This document shows positions 50,280-59,770 of a stretch of 64,000 bases of DNA, piece by piece. The position numbers and the translations under genes are program-made. This DNA comes from Pseudomonas sp. 10-1B (GTDB lineage Bacteria > Pseudomonadota > Gammaproteobacteria > Pseudomonadales > Pseudomonadaceae): contig NZ_JYKS01000023.1 of assembly GCF_000935045.1 (NCBI RefSeq), forward strand, positions 248,001 to 312,000, given 5' to 3'. Within the stretch, counting starts at the first letter, position 1, and each line of letters begins with the position of its first letter. The notes beneath the pieces were generated by a model, which worked only from the letters and a program-made list of their open reading frames with translations, was not told the DNA's origin and made no database searches.

Positions 50280-51172
50280 GCCGGCTGCGTATCGCCACCA
50301 CGCAAATGCCGTGCAGCTGGAACCTGCCCGACAACCTTGACCGCGCCGAACAGCTGGTACGCCAGGCCGCGGCCAAAGGAGCCCAGGTAATCCTGCTGCA
50401 AGAGCTATTCGCCACCCCGTACTTCTGCATCGAGCAGGACCACCAGCACCAGGCCTTGGCCCAGCCCTACCCCGACAGCCCGATCCTGCAGCGTTTCGCT
50501 GCCCTGGCCGGCGAGCTGGGCGTGGTGCTGCCGCTGAGCTGGTATGAGCGCGCCGGCAATGCCTTCTTCAACTCACTGACCGTGGCCGACGCCGACGGCC
50601 GCCTGCTCGGCGTGTACCGCAAGACCCACATTCCCAACGCCATCGGCTACCAGGAGAAGGAATACTTCAGCCCCGGCGACACCGGTTTCAAGGTCTGGGA
50701 CACCGCGTTCGGACGTTTGGGCATCGGCATCTGCTGGGACCAGTGGTTCCCGGAAACGGCCCGTTGCCTGGCGCTGATGGGTGCCGAAGTGTTGCTGTTC
50801 CCTACCGCCATCGGCTCCGAGCCTGGCTGTGCCGAACTGGACTCGCGCGACCATTGGCAGGTAGCGATGCGCGGCCATGCTGCCGCCAACCTGCTGCCGG
50901 TGGTGGCAGCCAACCGCGTGGGCGAAGAAGTCGCCGCCAGCGATGCCGGGTTGACCATGCGCTTCTACGGCTCGTCGTTCATCTGCGACCACAAGGGCGC
51001 CATGCTTGCCGAGGCCGACCGTGACAGCAGCGGCATCTGGCTGCACGACCTGGATCTCGCCGGCATGCGCGAAGACCGTCTGAGCTGGGGCATCTACCGT
51101 GACCGCCGCCCGGAAATGTACGCAACGCTGCTGACCCTGGACGGCGCCCACCCACACAACCTGAGGGCCTGA
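50276..51172 (+). CDS. aguB: N-carbamoylputrescine amidase (carbon-nitrogen hydrolase)
   Basis: This 298-residue nitrilase-superfamily enzyme converts N-carbamoylputrescine to putrescine, carbon dioxide and ammonia. The catalytic triad is visible: Glu in 'VILLQELFATPYFCIEQDHQ', Lys in YRKTHIPNAIGYQEKEYFSP and Cys in LGIGICWDQWFPETARCLAL. Sequence around YQEKEYF and FPTAIGSEP is typical of AguB. Translation is coupled to aguA by a four-base overlap, and the next gene starts two bases after its stop. Confidence 0.93.
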   Translation: MSRLRIATTQMPCSWNLPDNLDRAEQLVRQAAAKGAQVILLQELFATPYFCIEQDHQHQALAQPYPDSPILQRFAALAGELGVVLPLSWYERAGNAFFNSLTVADADGRLLGVYRKTHIPNAIGYQEKEYFSPGDTGFKVWDTAFGRLGIGICWDQWFPETARCLALMGAEVLLFPTAIGSEPGCAELDSRDHWQVAMRGHAAANLLPVVAANRVGEEVAASDAGLTMRFYGSSFICDHKGAMLAEADRDSSGIWLHDLDLAGMREDRLSWGIYRDRRPEMYATLLTLDGAHPHNLRA

Positions 51173-51174
51173 GC

Positions 51175-52260
51175 ATGAAACGCCACGTTCTTGCCACATT
51201 GGCGCTGGTCGTCTGCGCCAGCCATGTCCAGGCCGAGCAGCCGGTGCTGCGCCTGTACAACTGGGCCGATTATTTTGCCGAGGACACCCTCAAGCAGTTC
51301 ACCGCCGAAACCGGTATCCAGGTGATCTACGACGTGATGGATGGCAGCGAAGTGCTCGAAGCCAAGCTGATGTCCGGGCGCAGTGGCTACGACCTGGTGT
51401 TCCCCGGTGACACCGTTGCCGAACGGCTGATGCGCGCCGGCAGCCTGCAGCCGCTGGACCACAGCCGCCTGGAAGCGCTCGACGATATCGAGCCCGGCCT
51501 GCGCAAGCTGCATGCCCAGTACCCCAAGGCCAGTCAGGCCACGGTGCCCTACACCTGGGGCACCATCGGCCTGACGGCGAACGCCGAGAAGATCCGCCAA
51601 CGCATGCCTGATGCACCGCTGGACAACCTCGACCTGCTGTTCAAACCAGAGCTGGCCGCCAAGTTCGCCGACTGTGGTATCTCGGTGATCGACTCGCCCG
51701 ATGAAGTGCTGGCCGTGGTCCTCAACTACCTGGGCCGTGAGCCACGCAGCGCCAAACGCGAAGACCTGGCCGCTGCCAGCGAACTGCTCAAGGCCATCCG
51801 CCCATATGTGCGCAAGTTCCAGTCGCAACCGGTGACCGAGTTGGTCAATGAGAACCTGTGCCTGTCTCTGGGCTACAGCGGCGATGTAATCCAGGCACAG
51901 CGCACCGCCGAGTCCGCAGGCAAGCATCTCGACTTCCAGTATCGCATCCCCCGCCAAGGCACCACGGTGTGGATGGATACCATGGCCATTCCGGCCGATG
52001 CCAGGCACCCGGAATACGCCTATCGTTTCATCAATTTCGTCATGCGCCCGGCGAACATGGCTGCCATCAGCAACTTCACCGGCTACCCCACCGCCAGCGC
52101 CAAGGCGCGACTGGCGGTAGACCCACGCATGCGTGACAACCCAAATATCTACCTCGACGAAGCGACCTATGCTCGGCTGATCCCGGGCCGCGATATTCCA
52201 CAGGCTGACATGCGCGCACGCATGCGCGTGTGGACACGCTTCAAGACTGCACAGGACTGA
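51175..52260 (+). CDS. Polyamine-type ABC transporter substrate-binding protein (PotF/SpuD-like)
   Basis: The protein has 361 residues. A signal peptide (about 1-19, ending SHVQAEQ) precedes a periplasmic binding fold beginning 'LRLYNWADYFAEDTLKQFTA', typical of PotD/PotF/SpuD proteins. Further blocks are GYDLVFPGDTVAERLMRAG, TVPYTWGTIGLTANAEKIRQ and YRFINFVMRPANMAAISNFT. It likely binds putrescine, spermidine or agmatine. No permease or ATPase gene follows, so it must rely on transporter subunits elsewhere or serve as a sensor. It is the third gene of the agu operon. Confidence 0.9.
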   Translation: MKRHVLATLALVVCASHVQAEQPVLRLYNWADYFAEDTLKQFTAETGIQVIYDVMDGSEVLEAKLMSGRSGYDLVFPGDTVAERLMRAGSLQPLDHSRLEALDDIEPGLRKLHAQYPKASQATVPYTWGTIGLTANAEKIRQRMPDAPLDNLDLLFKPELAAKFADCGISVIDSPDEVLAVVLNYLGREPRSAKREDLAAASELLKAIRPYVRKFQSQPVTELVNENLCLSLGYSGDVIQAQRTAESAGKHLDFQYRIPRQGTTVWMDTMAIPADARHPEYAYRFINFVMRPANMAAISNFTGYPTASAKARLAVDPRMRDNPNIYLDEATYARLIPGRDIPQADMRARMRVWTRFKTAQD

Positions 52261-52335
52261 ACCATGCCAAGCTGGCGGGGGGATTCACTGTGTGACCTAT
52301 CAGTGCCCGGCTATTTGAATGATGTTGCCTGGGCT

Positions 52336-52500
52336 GGCCTCATCGCCGGCAAGCCAGCTCCCACCTCGACCGCATAGGCCTCAAGCCCTGCGCAGTTGGG
52401 CTGGCTTGCCGGCGATGAGGCCCGCCCAGGCAATACAAGACAGTTGCTCCCACAGGTATTGCACAGGGCGTGAGACCTATGCGGTCGAGGTGGGAGCGGT
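52336..52500. repeat. REP cluster, three copies
   Basis: Two copies of 'CTCATCGCCGGCAAGCCAGC' type face each other at 52338-52430 and a third, partial arm (GTGGGAGCGG with CTCCCACAGGTATTGCACAGG) follows to about 52500. One inner arm is truncated, which suggests a rearranged unit. It fills the space after the binding-protein gene. Confidence 0.8.
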
Positions 52501-52527
52501 TCCACAGCTGTACCGTGCCGTCAGTGT

Positions 52528-52809
52528 TCAATCGTGGTACTCGGTCTTGACCGCCTTGCCGGTCACCGGGTCATGGTAGATCTCGACCCTGCGGCCGTCC
52601 TTGTCGAAACCGTAGGTCTTGTAGCAGTTACGCTTGGTGACCTTGAACTTGTTGATCTTGTAGCCCTGTTCCTTGAGCTGGGCCTGGAAGGCTTCGGGGT
52701 CTTGCCAGGTACTTCTTTCAGCAGTGGTGCATTGGGTGGCGGCGAATGCTGTGCTGCTGCCGATCAGCAGGGTCAGAGCGATCAATAGGCGCACGGGCGT
52801 AAGCTCCAT
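52528..52809 (-). CDS. Small periplasmic PepSY-domain protein
   Basis: The protein has 93 residues. A signal peptide (about 1-23, ending STAFAATQ) is followed by a PepSY-like module (about 28-92) with 'DPEAFQAQLKEQGYKINKFK' and GFDKDGRRVEIYHDPVTGKA. Two cysteines (CTTAE and RNCYKTY) may form a disulfide. PepSY modules are thought to inhibit peptidases or bind ligands, and no partner is visible here. Divergent from the thiolase gene. Confidence 0.83.
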   Translation of the reverse strand: MELTPVRLLIALTLLIGSSTAFAATQCTTAERSTWQDPEAFQAQLKEQGYKINKFKVTKRNCYKTYGFDKDGRRVEIYHDPVTGKAVKTEYHD

Positions 52810-52970
52810 TCAGTTGAGTGAAACAGCACATCCCTTAGCGTAGATGTGGGCACCTCTTATTACGCTATTCATTTGTTTTCTGGATCAATCACAAAGAAAA
52901 ACAAACTTAACAAATTAGCCAAAGCCACCGATGCTTGAGGCATTACGCCCATCGCACGGAGAACAACAAC

Positions 52971-54149
52971 ATGAACGACGTGGTCATCGTCGCCGCAACC
53001 CGTACCGCCATCGGCAGCTTCCAGGGCGCCCTGGCCACTGTGCCTGCGGTCGACCTCGGTGCTGCCGTGATCAAGCGCCTGCTGGAGCAGACCGGGCTGG
53101 ACCCGGCGCAGGTCGACGAAGTCATCCTCGGCCAGGTGCTCACCGCAGGTGCCGGGCAGAACCCGGCACGCCAGGCCGCGATCAAGGCCGGCCTGCCCTT
53201 CAGCGTACCGGCGCTGACCTTGAACAAGGTCTGCGGCTCGGGCCTCAAGGCCCTGCACCTGGCCACCCAGGCCATCCGCTGCGGTGACGCCGAGGTGGTG
53301 ATCGCCGGTGGCCAGGAGAACATGAGCCTTGCCCCTTACGTAATGCCCTCGGCCCGTACCGGCCAGCGCATGGGCCATGGCCAGCTGATCGACAGCATGA
53401 TCACCGATGGCCTGTGGGACGCCTTCAACGACTACCACATGGGTATCACCGCCGAGAACCTGGTGGACAAATACGGCCTCAGCCGTGAACAGCAGGACGC
53501 CTTCGCCGCCGAATCGCAGCGCAAGGCCGTGGCGGCGATCGAGGCTGGCCGTTTCGACGACGAGATCACCCCGATCGTGCTGGCGCAGAAAAAGGGTGAG
53601 CCCAAGGTCTTTGCACGCGACGAGCAACCCCGCCCGGAGACCACGGCCGAATCCCTGGGCAAACTGCGCCCAGCCTTCAAGAAGGACGGCAGCGTCACCG
53701 CTGGCAACGCCTCCAGCCTGAATGACGGCGCCGCCGCCGTGCTGCTGATGAGCGCCGCCAAGGCCAAGGCCCTGGGCCTGCCGGTGCTGGCAAAGATCGC
53801 GGCCTATGCCAGTGCCGGTGTAGACCCAGCGATCATGGGCATTGGCCCGGTTTCGGCGAGCCAACGCTGCCTGGACAAAGCCGGCTGGCAGCTGGCGGAG
53901 CTGGACCTGATCGAAGCCAACGAAGCCTTTGCCGCACAGGCGCTGGCGGTGGGCAAGGCGCTGGAGTGGGATGCCGCGCGGGTCAACGTGAATGGCGGGG
54001 CGATTGCCCTGGGCCACCCGATTGGCGCGTCCGGCTGCCGGGTGCTGGTGACCCTGCTGCACGAGATGATCAAGCGGGATGCCAAGAAGGGCCTGGCTAC
54101 CCTGTGCATTGGTGGCGGCCAAGGGGTTGCCTTGGCCATCGAGCGTTGA
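52971..54149 (+). CDS. Acetyl-CoA acetyltransferase (thiolase)
   Basis: This 392-residue thiolase condenses or cleaves acetoacetyl-CoA. Active-site Cys is in '[20 protein letters not shown]', the His in [20 protein letters not shown] and the second Cys in [14 protein letters not shown]. Length and the start [20 protein letters not shown] match the biosynthetic/AtoB-PhaA type. The ATG at 52971 follows GGAGAACAACAAC. It stands alone, so its pathway (acetoacetate use, polyhydroxybutyrate-like or leucine breakdown) is open. Acetoacetate from the homogentisate pathway would be one possible source. Confidence 0.92.
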   Translation: MNDVVIVAATRTAIGSFQGALATVPAVDLGAAVIKRLLEQTGLDPAQVDEVILGQVLTAGAGQNPARQAAIKAGLPFSVPALTLNKVCGSGLKALHLATQAIRCGDAEVVIAGGQENMSLAPYVMPSARTGQRMGHGQLIDSMITDGLWDAFNDYHMGITAENLVDKYGLSREQQDAFAAESQRKAVAAIEAGRFDDEITPIVLAQKKGEPKVFARDEQPRPETTAESLGKLRPAFKKDGSVTAGNASSLNDGAAAVLLMSAAKAKALGLPVLAKIAAYASAGVDPAIMGIGPVSASQRCLDKAGWQLAELDLIEANEAFAAQALAVGKALEWDAARVNVNGGAIALGHPIGASGCRVLVTLLHEMIKRDAKKGLATLCIGGGQGVALAIER

Positions 54150-54167
54150 TCACTGATTGATTTGAGC

Positions 54168-54275
54168 AGGCCCGGCCTCTTCGCGGGCACGCCCGCTCCC
54201 ACAAGGACCGCGCATTTTTAAAGTTCAGCGCCAAACCTGTGGGAGCGGGCGAGCCCGCGAAGAGGCCGGTAAAGG
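54168..54275. repeat. REP palindrome pair
   Basis: Inverted 'CTCTTCGCGGGCACGCCCGC' and GGGCGAGCCCGCGAAGAGG units match the variant at 40705. They follow the thiolase gene. Confidence 0.87.
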
Positions 54276-54380
54276 CAAACACATATGTCTCATTCAGAGC
54301 ACCACCCTGCGCATCCGGACATGACCCCGCTCGCCTTCTGCTCCACAATGCCACCCTGACCAAACCAGGTGACTGGCCTC

Positions 54381-55868
54381 ATGAGCCTGCTGAAAACCGC
54401 GCTGCGCGAACAGAACTTCGTCTGTGTCATGGAGTTCGTCCCCAAAGCCTCCGCAGAACGCTTCGCCGCCATGCAGGCGATCATGGCCCGTGGGCATCTG
54501 TGCAGTTGGCCAATGACCGTGGCCATCGGCGATCGCGTCGGCAGCCCGCTGGACATGTCGCCGCTGGATGCCCTCGCCTCGTTCAGCAACCCAGTACCGG
54601 CCCTGCCGCACTTTTCCGGCAAGGACCGCGAACGCCACCACCTGCTAGCCCAACTGCAGCGCATGGACGCTGCTGGCCTTGATCAGTTGTTGCTGCTGAC
54701 CGGCGACCGCCTGCCCGGGCATGAGCCTGGCCAGCGCCCGGTGCGCTACCTGGAATCGGTGGCCGCCCTGCAGATTGCCCGCCAGGCCTGCCCGCACTGG
54801 CTACTGGGCGCGGCGCTCAACCCCTTCAAGTACCACGAGGAAGAAGGCGGCGCGCAGTACTTCAAGGCCGAGAAAAAGCTGGCAGCGGGGGCCGACTTCC
54901 TCACCCTGCAACTGGGCTTCGATGCCGCCAAGCACCAGGAAGCCATGCACTGGATGCGCCGCCAGGCCACGCCCAAACCCATGCTGGCATGCCTCATGAG
55001 CCTCACCCACGGCCGTGCGACAATGCTCGACCATGTGGCGGGCGTTACCGTCACACCGTCCATGCGCGAGATGCTCGAAGCGGAAACGGCGCAGTCCAAG
55101 ACCTTTGCCCAGGCGCGCAGCGTTGATCGCCTTGCTTTGCAGATCATTGGTACGAAACTGATGGGTTACGCCGGCGTGCACCTGTCGGGGATTCACGAAC
55201 TGAAGCAACTGCTTGCCCTGGAAGAGCGACTTGAACACTGGCAAGCGCAGGTCCATTCGCTGGAGCAATGGGCGCCCGCCTGGCATGCCAGTTGGCAGAT
55301 GCCGGGAATGCCGGCGGTAACCTTCCATCCACCGCAGGCGAGCTGGCGCCAGGGAGAATCGCAGGTCGATGCGTCGTTCAGGGAGAAAGCCCGCTACCAC
55401 CTGATGCATGGCGTCCATGCCCTGCTGTTCAGCCGCCGCAACAGCCTGAGCAAGGCGTTTGGCTGGGCGGTGCGCCAGCCGCTGTGGGCCACCCGCGCTG
55501 GCGTTCAAGTGCTGCACACGCTGGAGCGCAGCGTGAAGCGCCCGCTGGTGGGCTGTGACACCTGCGGCCGCTGCCGTCTGGAAGACACCCTGTACATCTG
55601 CCCGGAAACCTGCCCCAAGGGCCTGGCCAACGGCCCCTGTGGTGGTACCGCGCTGAACCGCTGCGAGTTCGGCGACCGTGAGTGCATCCACAGCGTCAAG
55701 TACCGCACCGCCAAGGCTGTGGGGCAAACTGCCGTGCTGACCGAGCGGCTGATCCCGTGCATTGAGGTGGAAACTCGCCACCGCAGCTCATGGCCGCAGT
55801 GGTTCGCACCGCCAACCTCGCGCCGGCTCAGCCCGCAGCCAGCGCCTCGAACCCAGCCCGAATCGTAG
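54381..55868 (+). CDS. Methylenetetrahydrofolate reductase-like protein with Cys-rich C-terminal domain
   Basis: The protein has 495 residues. The first 320 adopt an MTHFR-like TIM barrel (VMEFVPKASAERFAAMQAIM, QRMDAAGLDQLLLLTGDRLP). The C-terminal domain (about 385-460) is the MTHFR_C zinc-type module with a cluster of cysteines in 'CDTCGRCRLEDTLYICPETC' and GPCGGTALNRCEFGDRECIH. Comparable proteins in methylotrophs and acetogens join a one-carbon reductase with a corrinoid/Fe-S partner subunit, and here the partner is absent. The start is ATG 54381 with AGGTGA eight bases upstream. It is distinct from the housekeeping metF, which lacks this C-terminal domain. Confidence 0.87.
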   Translation: MSLLKTALREQNFVCVMEFVPKASAERFAAMQAIMARGHLCSWPMTVAIGDRVGSPLDMSPLDALASFSNPVPALPHFSGKDRERHHLLAQLQRMDAAGLDQLLLLTGDRLPGHEPGQRPVRYLESVAALQIARQACPHWLLGAALNPFKYHEEEGGAQYFKAEKKLAAGADFLTLQLGFDAAKHQEAMHWMRRQATPKPMLACLMSLTHGRATMLDHVAGVTVTPSMREMLEAETAQSKTFAQARSVDRLALQIIGTKLMGYAGVHLSGIHELKQLLALEERLEHWQAQVHSLEQWAPAWHASWQMPGMPAVTFHPPQASWRQGESQVDASFREKARYHLMHGVHALLFSRRNSLSKAFGWAVRQPLWATRAGVQVLHTLERSVKRPLVGCDTCGRCRLEDTLYICPETCPKGLANGPCGGTALNRCEFGDRECIHSVKYRTAKAVGQTAVLTERLIPCIEVETRHRSSWPQWFAPPTSRRLSPQPAPRTQPES

Positions 55869-56805
55869 CCTCGGGCAGCTCGTCGGCAATAAACACCATC
55901 ACGCTCTCGCGGGCCTCGCCATCGGCCCACTCGGCGTCCCAGTCGAAGCCGTAGAGCTTGAGCACGCCCTGGAACACCAGCTTGCGCTCTTCACCGGCAA
56001 TGTTCAGCACGCCCTTGTAGCGCAACAGTTGCTTGCCGTGGGTTTCCAGCAGTTCGTTCATGAAATCGCTGAGGCGGTCGATGTCCAGCGCGGTCTCAGT
56101 GCGCAACACCAATGTCGAGATACGGTCCGGCGTAGCAGGCTTGAGCAGTGGGCGCAGGCTTGGCTGCAGGTTCGCGCCCAGGTCGGGGTTGAGGTTGAAA
56201 CCGCGCACATCGAGCAGTTCGGCCAGGTCGATACGGCCATGCTCGACCACGCGGATCGCGGCCCGGCCATTGATGCGTGCCAGGCGTTCACGCAGGGCCT
56301 CTACCGCAGCCGGCTCGACCAGGTCGGTCTTGCTCAGCAGCAGGCGATCGGCAAAGCCGACCTGGGCCTGGGCGATGGCCTGGGTCAGGTGCAGTTCGGC
56401 ATGGGCGGCATCGACCAGGGTGATGATGCCGTCGAGGATGTAGCGCTCACGCAGTTCCTCGTCGATGAAAAAGGTTTGCGCTACCGGCGCCGGGTCGGCC
56501 AGGCCGGTACATTCGATCACCAGGCGGTCGAAGGCGATCTCGCCGGCGTCCAGGCGTTCGAGCAGCAGGTACAGGGCGCGGGTCAGGTCGCCATGGATGC
56601 TGCAGCACACGCAGCCGTTGGCCAGGGTCATCACCTGCACCGGCTCGTCGCCCAACAGCTGGCTGTCGATGCCGGCTTCGCTGAATTCATTTTCGATCAC
56701 GGCAAGCTTCAGGCCGTGCTCGGCCTTGAGCATGTGCTTGAGCAAGGTGGTCTTGCCGGCACCGAGAAAGCCGGTGAGTACGGTTACGGGAATAGGCGTC
56801 TGCAC
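55828..56805 (-). CDS. yjiA: COG0523 GTPase YjiA
   Basis: The 325-residue CobW/COG0523 metal-linked GTPase shows Walker A 'VTVLTGFLGAGKTTLLKHML', the metal motif C-V-C-C in LANGCVCCSIHGDLT, Walker B/switch VIECTGLADPAPV and NKxD-like LLSKTDLVEP. The C-terminal CobW_C domain is at about 225-315. Its place after cstA/btsT and yjiX matches the E. coli yjiY-yjiX-yjiA order, so YjiA is preferred over ZigA. AGGAG lies directly before an ATG at 56814 but nine bases before GTG 56805, so I chose the GTG. The 3' end overlaps that of the convergent MTHFR-like gene by 41 bases. Confidence 0.9.
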   Translation of the reverse strand: MQTPIPVTVLTGFLGAGKTTLLKHMLKAEHGLKLAVIENEFSEAGIDSQLLGDEPVQVMTLANGCVCCSIHGDLTRALYLLLERLDAGEIAFDRLVIECTGLADPAPVAQTFFIDEELRERYILDGIITLVDAAHAELHLTQAIAQAQVGFADRLLLSKTDLVEPAAVEALRERLARINGRAAIRVVEHGRIDLAELLDVRGFNLNPDLGANLQPSLRPLLKPATPDRISTLVLRTETALDIDRLSDFMNELLETHGKQLLRYKGVLNIAGEERKLVFQGVLKLYGFDWDAEWADGEARESVMVFIADELPEATIRAGFEALAAG

Positions 56806-56835
56806 GCAGAACATCTCCTGTGCGGAAAAAACACA

Positions 56836-56936
56836 GGCCTCATCGCCGGCAAGCCAGCTCCCACAGGTACTGCACAAACCTTGCGGCCTGTGCTGTACCT
56901 GTGGGAGCTGGCTTGCCGGCGATGAGGCCGGGACAG
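56836..56936. repeat. REP palindrome pair inside operon
   Basis: Inverted 'CTCATCGCCGGCAAGCCAGC' units lie between yjiX and yjiA, which share a direction. They may set the mRNA ratio of the GTPase to the upstream genes. Confidence 0.88.
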
Positions 56937-56951
56937 GTTAACGCTTAAGGC

Positions 56952-57149
56952 TCAACAGCACTTGGGCCCGGACTTGCCACCATAACGCGCTTCCTGGCGT
57001 TCGCGGAAGAACGCCTCGTAGCTCATCACCGGCTGGTCCGGGTGCGTCTTCTGCATGTGCTCGACATAGTTGTCGTAGTCGGGCATGCCGACCATCAGGC
57101 GGGCTGCCTGCCCCAGGTATTTACCCAGTCGACCCAGGTCGTTGAACAT
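56952..57149 (-). CDS. yjiX: YbdD/YjiX-family small protein
   Basis: This 65-residue soluble protein matches YbdD/YjiX: '[20 protein letters not shown]', [20 protein letters not shown] and the terminal Gly/Cys-rich KSGPKCC. It always accompanies CstA-type transporters. Its function is unknown, possibly a regulatory or accessory subunit. It starts 13 bp after the transporter stop in the same operon. Confidence 0.92.
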   Translation of the reverse strand: MFNDLGRLGKYLGQAARLMVGMPDYDNYVEHMQKTHPDQPVMSYEAFFRERQEARYGGKSGPKCC

Positions 57150-57162
57150 CGCAGCATTCCTC

Positions 57163-59229
57163 TCAAGCGTCAGGCAGGGCCTGGAACGGGGTTTCCTTGT
57201 CGGTGCGCTCCTTGCGGCCGAGGGCGGCGAAACCGACCTTGACTGCGAAGAACAGCACGCTGAACACCACCACCAGGAACAGCACGGTCAGGCCGGCGTT
57301 GGTGTAGGCGTTGAAGATCACATGCTGCATCTGCCCGATGTCCTTGGCCGGGGCCAGTACCTGGCCGGCGTCCAGTGCAGTGCTGTACTTCTTGGCCAGG
57401 GCCAGGAAGCCAACCGCCGGGTTCGGGTCGAACAGCTTGATCAGGCCCGCAGTGGTGGTGCAAATCAGCAGCCACACGGCCGGCAGCAGGGTGACCCAGA
57501 CGTAGCGCTGGCGCTTCATCTTGACCAGCACCACGGTGCCGAGCATCAGGGCGATACCGGCCAGCATCTGGTTGGAAATACCGAACAGTGGCCACAGGGT
57601 GTTGATGCCACCCAGCGGGTCGATCACGCCCTGGTACAGCAGGTAGCCCCACAGCGCCACGCAGCCAGCGGTACCGATCAGGTTTGCGGTCCACGACTCG
57701 GTACGTTTCAGCGCCGGTACGAAGCTACCCAGCAGGTCCTGCAGCATGAAACGGCCCGCACGGGTACCGGCGTCCACCGCGGTAAGGATGAACAGCGCCT
57801 CGAACAGGATCGCGAAGTGGTACCAGAAGGCCATGGTGTTCTCACCCGGCAGCACCTGGTGGAGGATCTGCGCGATACCCACCGCCAGGGTCGGCGCACC
57901 ACCGGCACGGGCCAGGACGGTGTGCTCGCCGATGTCGCGGGCGACGGCTTCAAGCTGCTCGGGAGTAATCAGGAAGCCCCAGCTGCTGACCGTTTGCGCC
58001 ACCGATGCAACGTCGGCGCCAACCACCGCGGCCGGGCTGTTCATGGCGAAGTACACGCCCGGCTCGATCACCGAGGCGGCGACCATGGCCATGATGGCGA
58101 CGAACGACTCCATCAGCATGCCGCCGTAGCCGATGTAGCGGGCGTTGGTTTCGTTGTCCAGCAGCTTGGGCGTGGTCCCCGAGGAGATCAGCGCGTGGAA
58201 GCCGGACACCGCACCACAGGCGATGGTGATGAACAGGAACGGGAACAGGGTGCCCTTCCACACCGGGCCGGTGCCGTCGGTGAACTGGGTCAGCGCCGGC
58301 ATTTTCAGCTCGGGCATGGTCACCAGAATACCGATGGCCAGGGCGATGATGGTGCCGATCTTGAGGAAGGTCGACAGGTAGTCGCGCGGCGCCAGTACCA
58401 GCCATACCGGCAGCACTGCAGCCACGAAACCGTAACCGACCAGCATCCAGGTGATCTGCACACCCGTGAAGGTGAACGCTGGGCCCCATACCGGATCGGC
58501 AGCAATCTGGCCCCCAAGCCAGATCGAAGCCAGCAGCAGCACCACGCCGATGATCGAGATCTCGCCAATGCGGCCCGGGCGGATGTAGCGCATGTAGATG
58601 CCCATGAACATCGCGATCGGGATGGTCGCCATCACCGTGAACATGCCCCACGGGCTTTCGGCCAAGGCCTTGACCACGATCAGCGCCAGCACCGCGAGGA
58701 TGATGATCATGATCAGGAAGCAGCCGAACAAGGCGATGGTGCCAGGAATGCGGCCCATTTCCTCGCGCACCATGTCGCCCAGCGAACGGCCATTGCGGCG
58801 GGTGGACAGGAACAGAACCATGAAGTCCTGCACCGCACCGGCCAGCACCACGCCGGCAATCAGCCACAGCGTGCCGGGCAGGTAGCCCATCTGCGCGGCG
58901 AGTACCGGGCCGACCAAGGGGCCTGCGCCGGCGATGGCGGCGAAGTGGTGACCGAAGAGAATGTGTTTGTTGGTCGGGACATAGTCCAGGCCGTCGTTGT
59001 TGAGCACCGCCGGAGTGGCACGGCGCGGGTCGAGTTGCATCACCTTGGTGGCGATGAACAGGCTGTAGTAGCGATAGGCGACCAGGTAGATGGCCACTGC
59101 CGCGACCACGATCCACAAGGCATTGATCGCCTCGCCGCGACGCAGGGCAACCACACCCAGCGCGCAGGCTCCTATGACTGCCAGCGCCAGCCACGGAATG
59201 TGGCGTAGCAGGCTATTATTGTTGTTCAT
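57163..59229 (-). CDS. btsT: CstA/BtsT-family pyruvate or peptide transporter
   Basis: This 688-residue inner-membrane carbon-starvation protein has about 16-18 helices. It has '[20 protein letters not shown]' as the family signature, then [20 protein letters not shown] and FALLGCF-like regions. Members import pyruvate (BtsT/YjiY) or peptides (CstA) when carbon is scarce. The length and the yjiX-yjiA partners favour the BtsT type, but E. coli cstA also has a YbdD partner, so substrate remains open. I chose ATG 59229 ([13 protein letters not shown]). Confidence 0.93.
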   Translation of the reverse strand: MNNNNSLLRHIPWLALAVIGACALGVVALRRGEAINALWIVVAAVAIYLVAYRYYSLFIATKVMQLDPRRATPAVLNNDGLDYVPTNKHILFGHHFAAIAGAGPLVGPVLAAQMGYLPGTLWLIAGVVLAGAVQDFMVLFLSTRRNGRSLGDMVREEMGRIPGTIALFGCFLIMIIILAVLALIVVKALAESPWGMFTVMATIPIAMFMGIYMRYIRPGRIGEISIIGVVLLLASIWLGGQIAADPVWGPAFTFTGVQITWMLVGYGFVAAVLPVWLVLAPRDYLSTFLKIGTIIALAIGILVTMPELKMPALTQFTDGTGPVWKGTLFPFLFITIACGAVSGFHALISSGTTPKLLDNETNARYIGYGGMLMESFVAIMAMVAASVIEPGVYFAMNSPAAVVGADVASVAQTVSSWGFLITPEQLEAVARDIGEHTVLARAGGAPTLAVGIAQILHQVLPGENTMAFWYHFAILFEALFILTAVDAGTRAGRFMLQDLLGSFVPALKRTESWTANLIGTAGCVALWGYLLYQGVIDPLGGINTLWPLFGISNQMLAGIALMLGTVVLVKMKRQRYVWVTLLPAVWLLICTTTAGLIKLFDPNPAVGFLALAKKYSTALDAGQVLAPAKDIGQMQHVIFNAYTNAGLTVLFLVVVFSVLFFAVKVGFAALGRKERTDKETPFQALPDA

Positions 59230-59407
59230 GGTTTGCTTCCAGCTGGTGGATTGGAAAAGACCGCCCATCGAGTCTAGGGCCAGTCAAAGCGCATTGCCAC
59301 ACTTGCTTTGGTCTAGAGCCTCTGCGGCCCGATTGCGCTACCCAAGGCACAGACCACAGTAACTATAGTCAGGATGTCACCCGAGAAGCTATTCGAGGAG
59401 CCATGCC

Positions 59408-59770
59408 ATGAGCGATCACGACGAACGCCGGCGCTTTCAGCGCATCGATTTCGACGCGCCCACCGAACTGCGCCAAGGCCTGCAACGCTGGCCAGCCAAA
59501 CTGCTGGATCTTTCACTCAAAGGCTTGCTGATCGAACGCCCGGCCAATTGGGATGCCGACCTCACCCAGGACTTCGATGCCATCATTCACCTGGACCAGG
59601 AAACGTGCGTGCAGATGCAGGTCGAACTGCGCCACGAAGAGCCCGACCGGCTGGGCTTCATCTGCCTGTACATCGACATCGATTCGATGAGCCATTTGCA
59701 CCGTCTTGTGGAATTGAACGTGGCCGACAGCACCGAAATGATGCGTGAGCTGCGCGAACTGATCGAATAA
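59408..59770 (+). CDS. mapZ: PilZ-domain c-di-GMP receptor MapZ
   Basis: This 120-residue single PilZ domain carries the c-di-GMP motifs 'DERRRFQRIDFDAPTEL' (R-x-x-x-R) and LDLSLKGLLIERP (D-x-S-x-x-G). The rest follows P. aeruginosa PA4608/MapZ (WDADL..., GFICLYIDIDSMSHLHRLVE with the S-H-L-R/HRLVELN end). MapZ binds the chemotaxis methyltransferase CheR1 when loaded with c-di-GMP and blocks receptor methylation, changing motor behaviour. ATG 59408 follows GAGGAGCC. Monocistronic and divergent from btsT. Confidence 0.92.
   Translation: MSDHDERRRFQRIDFDAPTELRQGLQRWPAKLLDLSLKGLLIERPANWDADLTQDFDAIIHLDQETCVQMQVELRHEEPDRLGFICLYIDIDSMSHLHRLVELNVADSTEMMRELRELIE

Noticed and set aside
57085..59208. 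707-codon open frame antisense to the CstA/BtsT gene
   Set aside because: The product is a His/Gln/Arg-rich sequence typical of the shadow of a membrane-protein gene, and the sense strand encodes an unmistakable transporter.
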